A model generated the notes under the pieces. That model saw only the letters and a program-made list of their open reading frames with translations, ran no database searches and was not told the origin of the DNA. Below, in pieces: positions 1 through 12,700 of a stretch of 54,134 nt of DNA. How positions within the stretch are numbered: position 1 is the stretch's first letter; each line of letters starts with the position of its first letter. Both the position numbers and the translations under genes were made by a program. Source of the DNA: Intoshia linei (lineage: Eukaryota; Orthonectida; Rhopaluridae); contig LWCA01000108.1 of NCBI GenBank assembly GCA_001642005.1, positions 1 to 54,134 on the forward strand. The letters run 5' to 3'.

Positions 1-1179
1 TTTGGATCTTGTCCTATCAGAAATTCATAAATATTGAAATTATGTCCACCCTATATACATTGTGTTTTTAATATTATAAAATACAGACTTTTAATCCATG
101 TAAATAAACTTATATTCGTTTAAATTTATTATTTTTTTTAAATTAAAATTTTTGTACTTTGTCTGACCAAATTAAAATTAAATTATAAATTAAAAGCGAC
201 ATCTTACATTGTATACAAAATGGGACATTACAGTCAAAAATACCTTTTGAATTTCAAACAAAAATGTTAAATTGGGACACTCTAATGTATATACTAATGT
301 ATGTATAATATAAATGTATAAGTTAGTTTTTTATATTGAATCTTAGATTGTATTTTGAATTCAAAAATACCTCTGAAAGGCTGTAAATACTAATTATAGA
401 GAAAATTTGAGTAATCTGATCATTAATAATAATTAATTCCTTTACATGTTGCATAATCAAGAGTTTACTTGAGTTTATAATGTTTAACTTGCATGTAATT
501 ATTTTAATCTAATATATTATCTGAAATCGACAACAGATAGGTGAAATTATCCAGTTTTGACTGAACAATATAATATTTGAAACAAATTAAATTTTAGTAA
601 ATCATAAACATTAAAATATTTATTCAAAATTAAGAGATGTAGCCTGAAGATTTTCTAATAATGTTCTATTTTCTACATTATCAAATAAATATAATATACA
701 GTCTTTTGTATTTTGCTCAGTCAAAATATACTCTCTTTTTTTTTCTTGGAAAGATTCTACTACCTTATTTATATATATGTTACAGGCAAATTTCAAATTC
801 AAATTCAAAATTTAAAAAACAACTCAACTTATTAAGATTTATTACTCAGATTTATCAATAGTTCCAAAAATGATTTTTAAACATTCATTATTCAGGAAAA
901 CGAGAATAAACATTACTAAACGACAAGTATACTTTTTACATTTAAGATGAAATGACGTTAGATAAAAAAAAACGCATTGACCAACAGTATTATCAAAAAG
1001 TGAATTTGGCTGACTCAAATAACCAAAATTAGGGTATCAGTAATGTTAAAGATAAATATGCGGATTAGGGTGTGCCATTTTTGGGTCAATTTTATAATTT
1101 AAAAGAGATCGAGTACAACTTGATCATTTTTTAATATTCGAGTTGCGCAGAAATTTATTTTAGCACATCCTTACTTACA

Positions 1180-2420
1180 TAATATGCTATGCAATATTTG
1201 TTTGTGTGTGTTACCGTTTATTTCAATAACTACCAGTCTTAGCATTTTATAAACTTCACATTTCACTTACAGTTTTTTTCGGAGTGTTAGCAAAATAAAT
1301 TTCAACCGCCCAAACTCACATCTTACGAGTCAAAAATCCCAATTGTCCTTTTTTTGAAATCAAACGGGTTCAAGAATTTAAAAAATTAAATACTCTAATA
1401 CGGATTTTAAAATCATAACTTTAAATTTAAAAAAAAAGTATCTTTAGGGCCAAAATCACAAATTACCCTATATTTTTTATATATCCTTCCTATATTCTAT
1501 TACATCTAAAATACCCTTTTTGGTATTCAAATAGCTGTCTGCCTTTGATAACATTAAATTTAGACGAGTAATAAAAATTTTTTGATTAATAGGGTAAAAG
1601 TTTTTTATACTTCCCAAATCCCATCGATCTCGCATAGTTTTCTATAAATTAAATTAATAATACTATTTTGATGTTTAGTTTACTTTGCTTACCTCTTTAC
1701 CTTTACTCCTTTATTTATATAAAAATGAATATCTGTGTGTGTAACCATTTATTGAAAAAATTGACAGTCGTAGAGTTTAAAAAACCCAATTTCTAGTACA
1801 GTTTTTCCTAGGACGTGATTTTATCTACTTTCAATTTTAGACTTTTAGTCATTCATGGTAAAAAAATTTTCCCTTTTGTTTAAAAAAAAATGAGCCCAAA
1901 AATTTAATAAAACATACATTTTAGGACGTGTTTTAAAATCATTAACATTATCGTTTATCTCAGCCTCATAAACGCATACATTCATGGTCAAAACCCCAAA
2001 TTACCCTTTGTTTCAAAAATAAAACATATCCTAAAATTTTATAAAACATAAATTATGGGATAATTTTTAAAATCATAAACATAATCACAAATGTAAACAT
2101 CAAAAAAGATAATTTTCACGATCAAAACCACAGATAACCATTTTTTTTTAAAAAGAAAACAGCCCTAGAATTTAAAAAAAATTACAGATTATACAGTTAT
2201 ATCCTGTTAACACACACACAAAAAATTTCAATCTGAATAATTGACGCCTTCACAGTCAAAAAGACAATTTAATATTCATTTTTTTTATGTCGAAACTATT
2301 TTATTAAAACAAAAAATTTGAAATATATAACAGTCCTACAATTAAAAAAAAAGATTATTCTGATACAGCTTATTCCAGTTGATATAAATATATATATAAT
2401 AATATATACATTGTATATAT
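1180..2420 (+). repeat. dispersed repeat family R1, long copy
   Basis: The left part reads through a GT-rich stretch (tttgtttgtgtgtgttacc), an ACCAGTCTTAG block, a CACATTTCA block and a CTCACATCTTACG block. The same order recurs near 6525, 15670, 24965 and, inverted, at 17235-17775. The right part (about 2190-2400) contains a block ending in GACGCCTTCACAG and a block GATTATTCTGATAC. Both recur in the 15670 copy or the inverted 17235 copy. No long open frame is present, so it behaves as a non-autonomous element of unknown class. Boundaries are approximate. Confidence 0.65.
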
Positions 2421-3380
2421 GAAAGATCCAAATTATAAGCTTACTTTGATTGACAGTAATTAAGCATAAAAAACGGGCAAAGCTGGTGTCAGTAGAAGAA
2501 GAACTTCGTTTATGTCTTTCAAAAACAAGTCCAAGAATTAAAAACCTCTGTAAAAAATACCAGGTCCAAATTTTTTATTTCAAATTACTCATATCTGAGT
2601 AATGCGGCGTCTAAGGGTTAATAAACAACTTGGAATTTCAGACAAATTTTTACAAAAAAGGGAATTTGCGATGAAGATACATACATATTTTGTATAAGAT
2701 TTTAAAATTGATCATAATGTTGATAATTTTAAAATCTTTATCAGATTGTATATTTTTTATAATTCTAAGTGATTTAAATTTAATTAGTTTTTGACCTTGA
2801 AAGACTCAATTTCTGAAGATGAAATGTACAATAAAACATCACTCTTGAAAAAATGTAATAGAAATAGGGAATTTTAAAACTAGATTAACTTTGTAATTCA
2901 GGATAAACTAGAAAAAACAGAGATACATTTTTAACTAACATTCATAGCTTCTCAAAATTAAAAAAATTAAATATTTACATATAAATATTTAAATGTAACA
3001 TGTAAATTAAATTAAATTAAATAAAAATCAGAAAATTCGTTATACCTATTTTGTATTAAAACGCATTATCAATATTTTTTCTATATAATACATAGTACAG
3101 CGGATCCCAACGGCAGGACCGCAGAATAAATTTTAACCATTTAAAAATTAAATAACAAAAAAGTAATTTATTAAATTTTATGTGCTCCTAGAAAAATTTA
3201 AATTTAATTTAATTGAAGATTGAAAAAATAATATTGATATCACGTTGACCAGCTCATTAACACGGACAAGACGATGTATTTATCATGCTTGCATAATTCT
3301 GATGTACAGTGTTATTAAAACCGTTTAAATAATTAACACTGTGAACAATTCACTGAACATAGTTGCCAGATATTATTTAT

Positions 3381-3538
3381 ATACGTTTTAAGTTTCAACT
3401 TTCAAGGAAAAATATTTAATTTAATTTTTCAATTTGAAAACACAAATTTCAAAATGATCGTTTTTAAAATTAAAAAATGAATATAATGTTTAAAATGAAA
3501 TAAAATATTTGTCCTTGAAAATTGAAACTTGAAACGTA
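3381..3538. mobile_element. foldback (MITE-like) element
   Basis: The left end reads atacgttttaagtttcaact and continues through ttcaaggaaaaatattt. The right end is its imperfect reverse complement: it contains aaatatttgtccttgaaa and finishes attgaaacttgaaacgtat. Arms of about 35 bp around an internal loop of about 85 bp are typical of a small non-autonomous DNA transposon. No coding capacity. Confidence 0.6.
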
Positions 3539-3893
3539 TCGAATTCATCAAGATTTAAAATCCATCATTTTGGATCCTATTCAGACTGACACTCATGTTG
3601 TATAACCGAAACATGGTTTTTTTGAAATTTTAATATAAAGGTATATACAGTAATTTCTTTTCACAGTTTGGCAAACCTAGATTCAACTCAAATAAAACCA
3701 TTTAAATGTATGTTTTTTAAATTATATATATTTGATTTTAAATTTTTATTTGGTTTACTTTGGCCTAAATATCTGGTTAAATTACTGCAAATGCATTTGT
3801 TTACATTTAAATTTAAATATTTATTTTATAAAATTTTTAATCACACTGCAATAAAAATTAAATTTATCAATTTTCTTGAAATCAAATTGTAAA

Positions 3894-5605
3894 ATGGATA
3901 AATCAAAAACAAACGACCAAAACAAAATTCCAAAATACATGTCTTTTGCAACATTAACAGTGTTTGTACTATACATGTACGGAGAAAAAATATTGAAAAG
4001 GTTATTCTAAAGGTTAAACTTTTAAAGTTGCAAATATTTTCCCACATTTAAAATTTTTACATTTTAAATTAGCATTTTAGAAAATGTTTATTTCATGTAA
4101 TATAACCCTTATAAGATACGGATTATTGCAACATTTGTTCTTACAAATGTCACTTCTTTGTATTTAATAATTGTGCAATGTACAATTTACATTTATTAAA
4201 TTAAAAATAAGTTATTCCAAAATTATCTTATACATTTAAATTATTGTCAACTCGGTTTTTTATTTATAAATGATAGATATTTTACAATTGGACATATGGC
4301 CGATAGATATTGGGATGATTTTGTCAATAAATATGGAACCGGTGCAATCACGTTTCTTATTGGTTTTTTTTAACAAATTATTATTACAATATTATTAAAA
4401 TAATGTATGTCAAATTGAAATTATCAACATTCGAATTTAAATTACACAGAATGTTTGATTTTATTTATACACTAAACTAGTAATTTTTCCTTTTAAATTT
4501 TTAAAATGTAGCAAATTGTTGCTTTATATTTCTTAAAATGAGAAACAGTTCCATTCTATCGGTTTATTAATTTATAAATAAGATTACAGTATAATTTTTA
4601 ATTATATTAAATAACTATAATGTACTTCCACCTACGCAGAATTTTATTTTTATGTTAAAGTAAGACATTCTTATTATGAAATGATAATACTTTTAGTATA
4701 AATGATCTTACTAAATGTATTACGTGTTAATGAATGACATGTATTATAATTGTATTATAAATTACTGTCTAGCTGCACTGCTTTTTTCAAATGTGCCATT
4801 TATTTTTTTAAATATTCCTCTAATGATATTGGACATTTGGGATAAACCTAAATTTTTAACAAAATTTAAAATTCAACCAAATAGTAAGGTAATTAATTTT
4901 TAATGGATTATTTTAATTAATATTTAGTTAAATGTTAAAAAACTTCCTAGTTTATTTAAAAAAGTTGTTATAAACCAATATGTAATATGCCCAATCGTGT
5001 TCTATTATTTTTATCAATTATCTATCTGGAGGAGCCGAAATTTTACAGCAAATCTACCTTCACTCTTGAAGATAGTTATAGATTTAGGATTATTTTCTTT
5101 GGTCCAAGAAGTTTTATTTTATTATTTTCATAGGTATGACTGTATCATGTACAAAATAATTACAATTTTAGGTTAGCTCACCATCCAAAAATATACAAAT
5201 ATATACACAAAAAACACCACGAGTGGCGCACTTCTGTTGGTCTGTCTTGTGTATACGCCCATCCATTAGAACATATTCTAGGAAATTTATGTCCTATTCT
5301 AGCTGGACCATTTCTATTAGGTTCTCACATGACTGTAGCGTTAATATGGATATTTATGGACATTTGTTCGACAGTATCTTCTCATTGCGGATATCACTTC
5401 CCATTAATGTCTTCTAATGAAGCCCATGATTTTCATCATTTTCAGTTCATTTTTTAAATTGTTTATAATTTTTTTTAGGTTCACCAATAATTTTGGTGTT
5501 ATTGGTATTTTAGATTATTTACATGGCACAGATAAAGTTTTTAAAAAATCAGAACAATACAAATTTCACATTACGAATTATTCTTTCAAAGCAATTGCAA
5601 GATGA
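3894..5605 (+). CDS. FAXDC2: fatty acid hydroxylase domain protein, FAXDC2-like (copy A)
   Basis: Six exons: 3894-4000, 4277-4362, 4773-4888, 4928-5133, 5172-5444, 5479-5605. All splice phases agree, giving 304 residues; human FAXDC2 is about 330. The protein is hydrophobic with several membrane spans, then the His boxes of the fatty-acid-hydroxylase superfamily: HRLAHHP at the exon 4/5 junction, HKKHHEW, HCGYH and HDFHHFQ. These bind the di-iron centre that oxidises a lipid or sterol methyl/methylene group in the ER membrane. The LDYLHGTD motif near the C-terminus matches FAXDC2 rather than sterol desaturases. The start is the only ATG in frame before the first exon's hydrophobic stretch. 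The 3' neighbour at 6962-8591 is a paralogue in opposite orientation. The substrate is inferred from family only. Confidence 0.9.
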
Positions 5606-5944
5606 ATGTTATATTTTAAAATAATTTAAATTAATTTATTGTAATAAAAAATATATATCAATTACATTTTTTTCGAATTTATAAATGTATCATCATGCAG
5701 GAGACGTTTTGTCTCTACTTTTCGCAATGTAATGTTGAGTAAAGTGTCTCAGTTATGTTCTTATATTGTAATCTCTACCAATCTCCATTCTAAAAATATG
5801 AATATATTAACATATATGTAATACATATATGTTAATATAAAAAAAATTTAATATCAAAGTATCGTTTTATCGTAAAAAAGTTGTAAGCCTCAAAAAATTG
5901 TAATTTTATTAAATTTAAGTTCATTATGAATTGTCAAAATTTTA

Positions 5945-6200
5945 ATTTTAGTAACTCCTGCACAGAGCCAAACTTACAAGCTCGAGGCCACCGAAAATAA
6001 AGATATGCCATAAAAAAAAATGTCACATAGTCCCTAGCCACTTCTCCAAAACTGTTTATTTAAAATTTTATATTTAACACACAAAATAGTTATAATCCAT
6101 GTTTTCAAGCATATAATTTTTTAATGCTCAAATTAAAAATAGAGGTCCCCATTTTACAAATATTTCATCGACCCCTCAGAAGAGTGGTCTCGGTTGCAAA
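5945..6200 (+). repeat. dispersed repeat family R5, copy 1
   Basis: Shares with 40330-40500 a block with CCCTAGC, then tatatttaacacacaaaata, then a TTTTTTAATGCTC-type stretch, then a GAGG[T/C]C block. The two copies are clearly diverged. They have the same order and spacing and no coding capacity. Class unknown. Confidence 0.55.
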
Positions 6201-6524
6201 TTGCTATATTATATTTAAATCTAATTAAATTTATATTGTAAATGATTCATTTTTCTGAAGCGTGGATCATGTGGATCATTAGTAACCGACACAGAGATTT
6301 AAGTAAAATATAGATTAAAATATTTTTAATTAGGTAAGCCCAGAGAATAAAGGGTTTCCCAGTCTTTTAGTCAACAATCTATACACAATGTCTCTTTAAA
6401 ATTTCTTTTTAATTGTCATCTTCATCGATGTCTTCAAGATTTAAATAATACATTATTATATTATAGATTTATGCTAACTTATATACTAAAATATATAATA
6501 AATAATAATGTAATTCTATTATAA

Positions 6525-6690
6525 TATGCTACGCGATTTTTATTTGTGTGTGTGTATTACACTTTATTGAAATAACTACCACTCTTAAAATTTTTTATAG
6601 ACCACATTTCAATTACAGTTTTTTTCGGGACGTTTAATAAGATAAATTTCAACCTCCCAATTTCACATCTTACGGGTCAAAAACTAAAAA
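6525..6690 (+). repeat. dispersed repeat family R1, left-end copy
   Basis: Begins with ATGCTACGCGATTTTTATTTG followed by GTGTGTGTG, then ACTACCACTCTTA, CACATTTCAATTACAG and TCACATCTTACGGGTC. These are the same blocks in the same order as the other R1 copies. The right half of the family is missing, so this is a truncated copy. Confidence 0.65.
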
Positions 6691-6961
6691 CTTAGTTTTA
6701 TATAATTCACAAAAATGTAGTCGAGGTCCAAAAAAAGTATCAGGTGCGGTATACTCGGTTCTCGTAGCGTGAGAAATGATGTGAATTTGAGAAATCTGGG
6801 TTTGAAACAAGTCGTCCTATTTTGTCAATACATTTTATTTATTTTAAAATTTTAATAATGAAAATAAAAAAAATTTATTTAATTATGTAAAACAATTAGT
6901 TTTATACAACTATATAATTCAAAATACTAATATTTTGAAATATTATTTCAAAATGTAATAT

Positions 6962-8591
6962 TCATCTTGGAATAGCTTTGAAAGAATAAATAGTACTATG
7001 AAATTTGTATTGAGGTGATTCTTTAAAAAGTTTATCACTGCCATGTAAATAATCTAAGAGACCGTTAACACCAAAATTATTGGTGAATCTAAATAAAAAT
7101 TAAAAAAATATGTACACAAATTGTTTAAAAATTGTACTGGAAATGATGAAAATCGTGATCTTCATTGGAAGCCATTAACGGGAAATGATATCCACAATGA
7201 GACGTTACAGTTGAATAAATTTCCAGATATATCGATATTAATGGTACAATCATATGAGAACCTAGTATAAAAGGTCCAGCTAGAATGGAGAATAAATTTC
7301 CGACAACGTGTTCTAATGGATGAGCATATACACTGGAAAGCCCAATACAAGTACGCCATTCGTGATGTTTTTTGTGCACATATTTGTACACCAATGGATG
7401 ATGGGCTAGTCTAAAATTAAATTATGCATATCTATAATCAATAATAATAGATATATTATACATACCTATGAGAATAATAAAATAAAACTTCTTCGATTAA
7501 AGAGGATATTCCAAGATCAACAATGATTTTCAACAAAGAAGGTAGTTTTGATATAAACTGTTGACTTCGCCATGTCTGAAGTTGGTAAAAAGAATAAAAA
7601 ACAAGTGGAGAAATTATGTATTGATTAATTACAACTGTCTTAACCAAATCAGGAAGTTTTTTAATATCTAACTAGTATTATGCAAAATTTTTTAATTTAT
7701 AAATTATGTACCTTATTATTAGGTTGAATTTTAAATTTTGTCAAAAATTTCGGTTTATTCCAAATGTCTAATATCATTAGAGGTACATTTAACAAAATAA
7801 ATGGGACATTTGAAAAAATCAACGCAGCTAAACTAAAATTAATTATGATTTGGTTAATTTTCTAATGTTTAACACTGGACTAGGGTTTGCACTTTATGGA
7901 AAAATTAAAATTAACCAAAGGTTGTAAATTGACATAATTTTTAATCTACAAAAAAATTATTTGCACATTATTTTATAATTTTATAACCACTACTAAAATA
8001 TTTATGTTGACGCAACATTTCTAGTCCTGTTAAAACATTAAGATAATTTAATTATAATGTAAAACCTATGAGAAATGTGACTGCACTTGTTCCATATTTA
8101 TTTACCAATTCATCCCAATAACCATCTACAATCTTTCCAAATTCAAAATATCTATGTTAATCAAAGATTAATCACAATGCATATTAAAATTTTAATATTT
8201 TAAAATGTATATTTGAGAATAAAATTAACGTAACACTCTCAAAATTTTCATAAAGTTGCAACTATTGTATATAAAATTGCAAAAATCTATCGATGAGAAA
8301 GATTATCAAAGATTATATAATCGGGGTGATAAAGTAAAAATTCACTGTATTATTTTTGTTCCGATATATAAGTTAAACTATATTATGATATTATAATATG
8401 TAGTAGGATCAAAAATTATGGGTTCCGAAAATAATTATTTTTTACAATTTTTTTGATTTTAAAAGTTTAACCTTTAAAGCTAACCTTTGTAATATATTTT
8501 CTCCATACATATAAAATACAATCAATATTAATCCAGCAAGTGATACATATTTTGGGGTATGATTTGGATCGCTCGATTTTGATTTTTCCAT
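6962..8591 (-). CDS. FAXDC2: fatty acid hydroxylase domain protein, FAXDC2-like (copy B)
   Basis: Six exons, read on the minus strand: 8485-8591, 8066-8151, 7712-7827, 7466-7671, 7138-7410, 6962-7088. Their lengths (107, 86, 116, 206, 273, 127) equal those of copy A exactly, and the product is again 304 residues. His boxes HRLAHHP, HKKHHEW, HCGYH and HDFHHFQ are intact, so it should be an active di-iron membrane hydroxylase. Protein identity to copy A is high but not complete; only the intron sequences are unrelated. It begins MEKSKSSDPN, parallel to MDKSKTNDQN in copy A. The gene is convergent with copy A and divergent from CDC45. Both copies look functional, so sub-functionalisation is possible but not shown by sequence. 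Confidence 0.9.
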
Positions 8592-8872
8592 ATTAAATAT
8601 TATTAATTCCAATATTATAGTTACTCTTATAAACTAACTACAAATTTAATGTAAATATACATTATGTAAAATTTATATAAGTTAGATTTTGGATGTATGT
8701 AGTAGTTCATTCATTTGCAAACTGTTGCAAACACCGTAATCGTTCACAATTATTTTAACGTTAGTCATTAATTTTAATAATGTACGAACTGTTTAATTAA
8801 TTACAATTCATGTATACAATTAATAATTAATAACTGTTTTATTTCTTGCATTTACATTAACTAAAGTTTCTG

Positions 8873-9021
8873 GTCTGGAAAAATACGTCCTATCACTTTT
8901 AGTTTATTTGGAATACATTTTATGCTCAAAATTTTTGTTCGTCATCATGGATAAGTATTTTTAGCTTTACTTTTAACAAATAAACTAAAATTAGATTAGA
9001 TAGTACGTATTTTTTCTGACT
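8873..9021. mobile_element. foldback (MITE-like) element
   Basis: The left arm contains GGAAAAATACGTCCTATC and TTTTAGTTTATTTG. The right arm contains CAAATAAACTAAAATTAGA and ATAGTACGTATTTTTTCTG, the imperfect reverse complement. The arms are about 40 bp around a loop of about 65 bp. It is a different sequence from the 3381-3538 element, so it is a second foldback family. Confidence 0.6.
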
Positions 9022-9576
9022 ACAATATTATAAGTTAAATTTTAACTCCTAAATTATTGTAAATAAATTTAAAATTCTCACTAACATTTCTAATTGAATG
9101 AAAAGAAAATTAATTGAATTTATGTTGGTGGTGGTGGTCCAAATATTAAAAATGTTCAATCATAATTTTTTTACCGAATGGATCCATTGTTAGCTTAAAT
9201 AGGAACAACACTTATAATTATAATTGTAATTAATTAATTAGAGTTAATAAGATTGATAATTTTGAATGAACCAGTATCACGAATGTCAGATGATTTGACA
9301 ACACTGATGAAGCTTCCTTTTTTGTGATTGACAAAAATTAATAGGAATTTTTTTAAAAAGTAATTTACTTGTTTGTGTTAACTGGAATTATCATTTAACT
9401 ATAAAACAACGAATGTGACGGCATTTACAACTTTAAGCATTTTTCACGTTGGTCAATAACTAAATGTTATGGTTTTTATGAGCGTATTATACACAAAAAC
9501 TATGACTAGTTAAGCAATAAGTTATCATTGTCATTACCGTGCATTGAAATTATATAACACAATACGAATAATAAAG

Positions 9577-9598
9577 GTATACTATAATTATAGTATAC
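9577..9598. repeat. 22-bp perfect palindrome upstream of CDC45
   Basis: The sequence GTATACTATAA followed by its exact reverse complement, centred 121 bases upstream of the CDC45 start codon. It could be a protein-binding site in the promoter or chance in AT-rich DNA. Its function is not shown. Confidence 0.5.
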
Positions 9599-9708
9599 AT
9601 TAGTAATGTAGTAATTAAAAAATTAGAGATAACCTATAGTTATATGATAAAGTAAATAAAATTTCTATTTATTACATTAAATTTTGCGCCAATCTTTTAT
9701 CGTTTGTT

Positions 9709-12700
9709 ATGTTTTTAACTAATTTTGAAGAAGAATTTTACAAAACTATAAAATTGAAAGTAATATTTAGTTTTTCATTAAAAAATATAGCTTATGTAAA
9801 TATTTTTAGCGATTGTTAATTATTTTAACAAACAATGTTGATTCTATTTGTGCTTTTAATATTCTTGAATATCTCTTAAAATGGGATAATATTACATATA
9901 CAATGCATCAAGTTCAAGATGTTGTCGACATGAAAGATACCTTTATGAAACATGAACAACAAGTATATACGTTTTCGTTTGTTTCAAGTTTTAGGCCGCT
10001 TAAAAAATTGTTTGATAGTTAAAATTTTGTTCAACAGGGTGTTACTTATCTTAGTAAATCTGTTAATAATCCAATTATTAGTATTCATCATTAAAAAAAT
10101 GTGTTTTAACAGATTTATGGAAAATCTTACCAAAATCAATGCAGTATTTGCGGGCCTGATTTAAATGGAAATGTTATGTTAAAATTTTTGCTTTATTCAC
10201 ATTAAACCAGTGGTTCCTGATTCAAATAGTGTACGGACCATCATTTCAAAATATTTATGAAAAAAATATTTTTTATTAAATTTTTAATGGTGGGATAAAA
10301 GTATTATTTTTGAAATATTATTAATTTGAAATAAATATTAAAAATTATATAAAAATAAACAAAAGTTGATAAAATTTTTTTTATATTTTATTTGAATCTC
10401 ACGACCCCACGATCGCATATAGTTTCGGACCCCAATGGCAACCACTAAATTAGACCAAGTAACGGTCTATTTGCACACAATTTTGAATGGCTTGACATAA
10501 AATATATATTTATATAATATATATTAGAATCTAATCCAGTGCTTTACAACCATTTTTGGTTGGCGACACATATTTCAATCTCAAAAAATTTAGCGACGCA
10601 CCAATCAAAAAAATAAACGATTGACTAATAAATGTAGCTGAACCAATTTTTTTCTAATAATAATCTATGTAAAATTTATCATCATCACTAAAAAGATTTG
10701 AATTTTTACGAATTAAATAAAATTTTAAGTTTGGCGACACACAAAAGTGTCACGACACACCGGTTGGAAAGCACTGCTCTAATCTAATAATCTGATCCAT
10801 TTTTTTTATGAGATTTTAGGTATTTTCATTATATAGATAAGCATGTTGAGATTATTTATTTTATGAGAATATTTATCAAAATCATATAACTAAATTTTTA
10901 GGTTCTCTAAAATTTATCATTTCATTTTTAGACTGAAATTTTGCTTTTAATAAATTGTGGAATAACGATGGATATTGTAGAGTATTTGAACCCTAAAGAA
11001 AATGTAGAAATATTTATATGTGACAGCAATGCACCTTTTGATCTGAATAATGTATATAACCAAGTTCAAGTCAAGATTATAGGAGACGCAAACGACGCCA
11101 AATCTATTCCTCCTTATGATTTGGTGTATTGTGATGATAGTGAACACGAAGAATTTTTACACGAAAAAAAAGAAATGATTCAAAAAAGGTTGGTCCTTTT
11201 TATGCACTTTTATATATCATTATTTTAGAGAGCAAGTTTTATTTGAATATTTTCAATACACATATCACACAAGACCGGTATTTAATTATATATGAGGGAT
11301 CGGCAACTTGTGACTGAAAATACTTTGTTTTTAGCTGATTTTATCAATAATTAAAATAAATTTTTTTGAAAATTATCATTCCGAGGTGATCTACTCGGTC
11401 TAGGGGTTTTTCAGCAGTCCGTGATTAGTCTCTGGGGTATTCGGGTCACGAAATTTTTCCGTTTATGTCTTCATGAAATACCTCATACCTGAAAAAAACA
11501 TGATCATTCTTTAAAGTATATTTGAATGTAAATTTTTAGGGTCTGTGTGAAAAATTTTTTCTATTAAAAAAGAAAGAAAGGTTTTCATAGCATAGTTCAC
11601 CAGCCCAAAAATTACATACCGATCATCTAGTAAAAACAGACTTCCGATTCTAAATATGATAAAATATATTTTTCTTTTTTAGTCCGCAATTATTATGTAC
11701 GAAATGGCTTGGAAATTATCTAACGATAGCGTTCAAATGCTGTGGTAAATTATTAAATGCTGATATTTTTAATTTTTTGATCTACTTGTTAGGTTATCTA
11801 TAATTGGGTTAACGTATAATTACCTGATTGACAATATTTCTAAAGAGGCGTATATTAATGAACAAAAAAATATAAATGATCATGTAACTCGATACCAACA
11901 CCAGTATATTTTTTAAATAAATAATGTTATATAGGTCGTGGAGAGCCGATAGAGACTTTGTCTAAATGAAAAGTATACCCTATATATACAAATAAAAAAC
12001 TTGGGTTCTATATTTATTATTTAAATTGATCACATTCGAATTTTTTATTGTTGACCCCACCAAGGTTAAAATTAAACTAAATTTCCCACTGGTCGTCTAA
12101 ATTCAAAAAACATTTTTGTAATGTTTGTTTTTTTAGATATTGTGAAAATCAATCAATCGATTCCCTGAAAATTACTTTAGAAGAAGATTTAAAATTGTAT
12201 TTATATAAACAATGGAATTTATATGATAGTATCAATAACAGCCCATGTTCATGTAATGCTTTTCAGTGTTTTAGCCGACAAGGGAAAATGAAAATTTGTG
12301 AATTTTTTGCTGATGCCGGGTATTTTATTATTTCCCATTTATTCATCCATTATTAGAATACCTCTGAAAATTACTCTTCAAAATTTCTTTGCCGTTCCAA
12401 TTAAATACAAGAATAATATTATTAATAGAATCAAAAATAATTTACCCAGATTTCAGTATGTTATTATTAGATAGATTGGTAATCATTTTTAGAATTGCTT
12501 ATGATGATATGTTGATGTATACATATAATGCAAAGTATGGTTACGGGGAAGCCATTTCTGCGATGGACATAGCTATAATGTGCACTATACTTGTCGAGGT
12601 TGCTTTTACGTTATTTAAATTTTACAAAATTTAGTTTCAAAACGTAAACCTTGCCAGCAATGAAGATTACAAAATATCCAATTTACTTTTGGGGTAAATT

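Larger units (their letters stand above)
1..3893. other. non-coding, repeat-rich region
   Basis: No gene is recognised here. The short open frames around 620-861 and 3668-4047 are AT-rich and low in complexity, with no family resemblance. The stretch holds a long copy of dispersed repeat family R1 (about 1180-2420) and a foldback element at about 3381-3538. The last few hundred bases before 3894 must contain the promoter of the first FAXDC2-like gene, but no convincing core element can be picked out against the AT background. Confidence 0.6.
5606..6961. other. intergenic region between convergent FAXDC2 copies
   Basis: This stretch separates the 3' ends of two tail-to-tail genes. No coding exon was recognised. 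It contains a palindrome near 5806-5842 (tatattaacatatatgt mirrored by its complement), a copy of repeat R5 at about 5945-6200 that resembles 40330-40500, and a left-end copy of R1 at about 6525-6690. Poly(A) signals must lie close to 5605 and 6962; several AATAAA-like strings occur, but none can be singled out. Confidence 0.55.
8592..9708. other. divergent intergenic region with foldback element and palindrome
   Basis: Lies between the starts of FAXDC2 copy B (minus) and CDC45 (plus), so it should hold both promoters. It contains a foldback element at about 8873-9021 and a 22-bp perfect palindrome at 9577-9598. No coding exon recognised. The last 110 bases before the CDC45 ATG are ordinary AT-rich sequence. 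Confidence 0.55.

Noticed and set aside
620-861. Overlapping open frames on both strands
   Set aside because: Low-complexity AT-rich sequence, no family resemblance and no splice partners.
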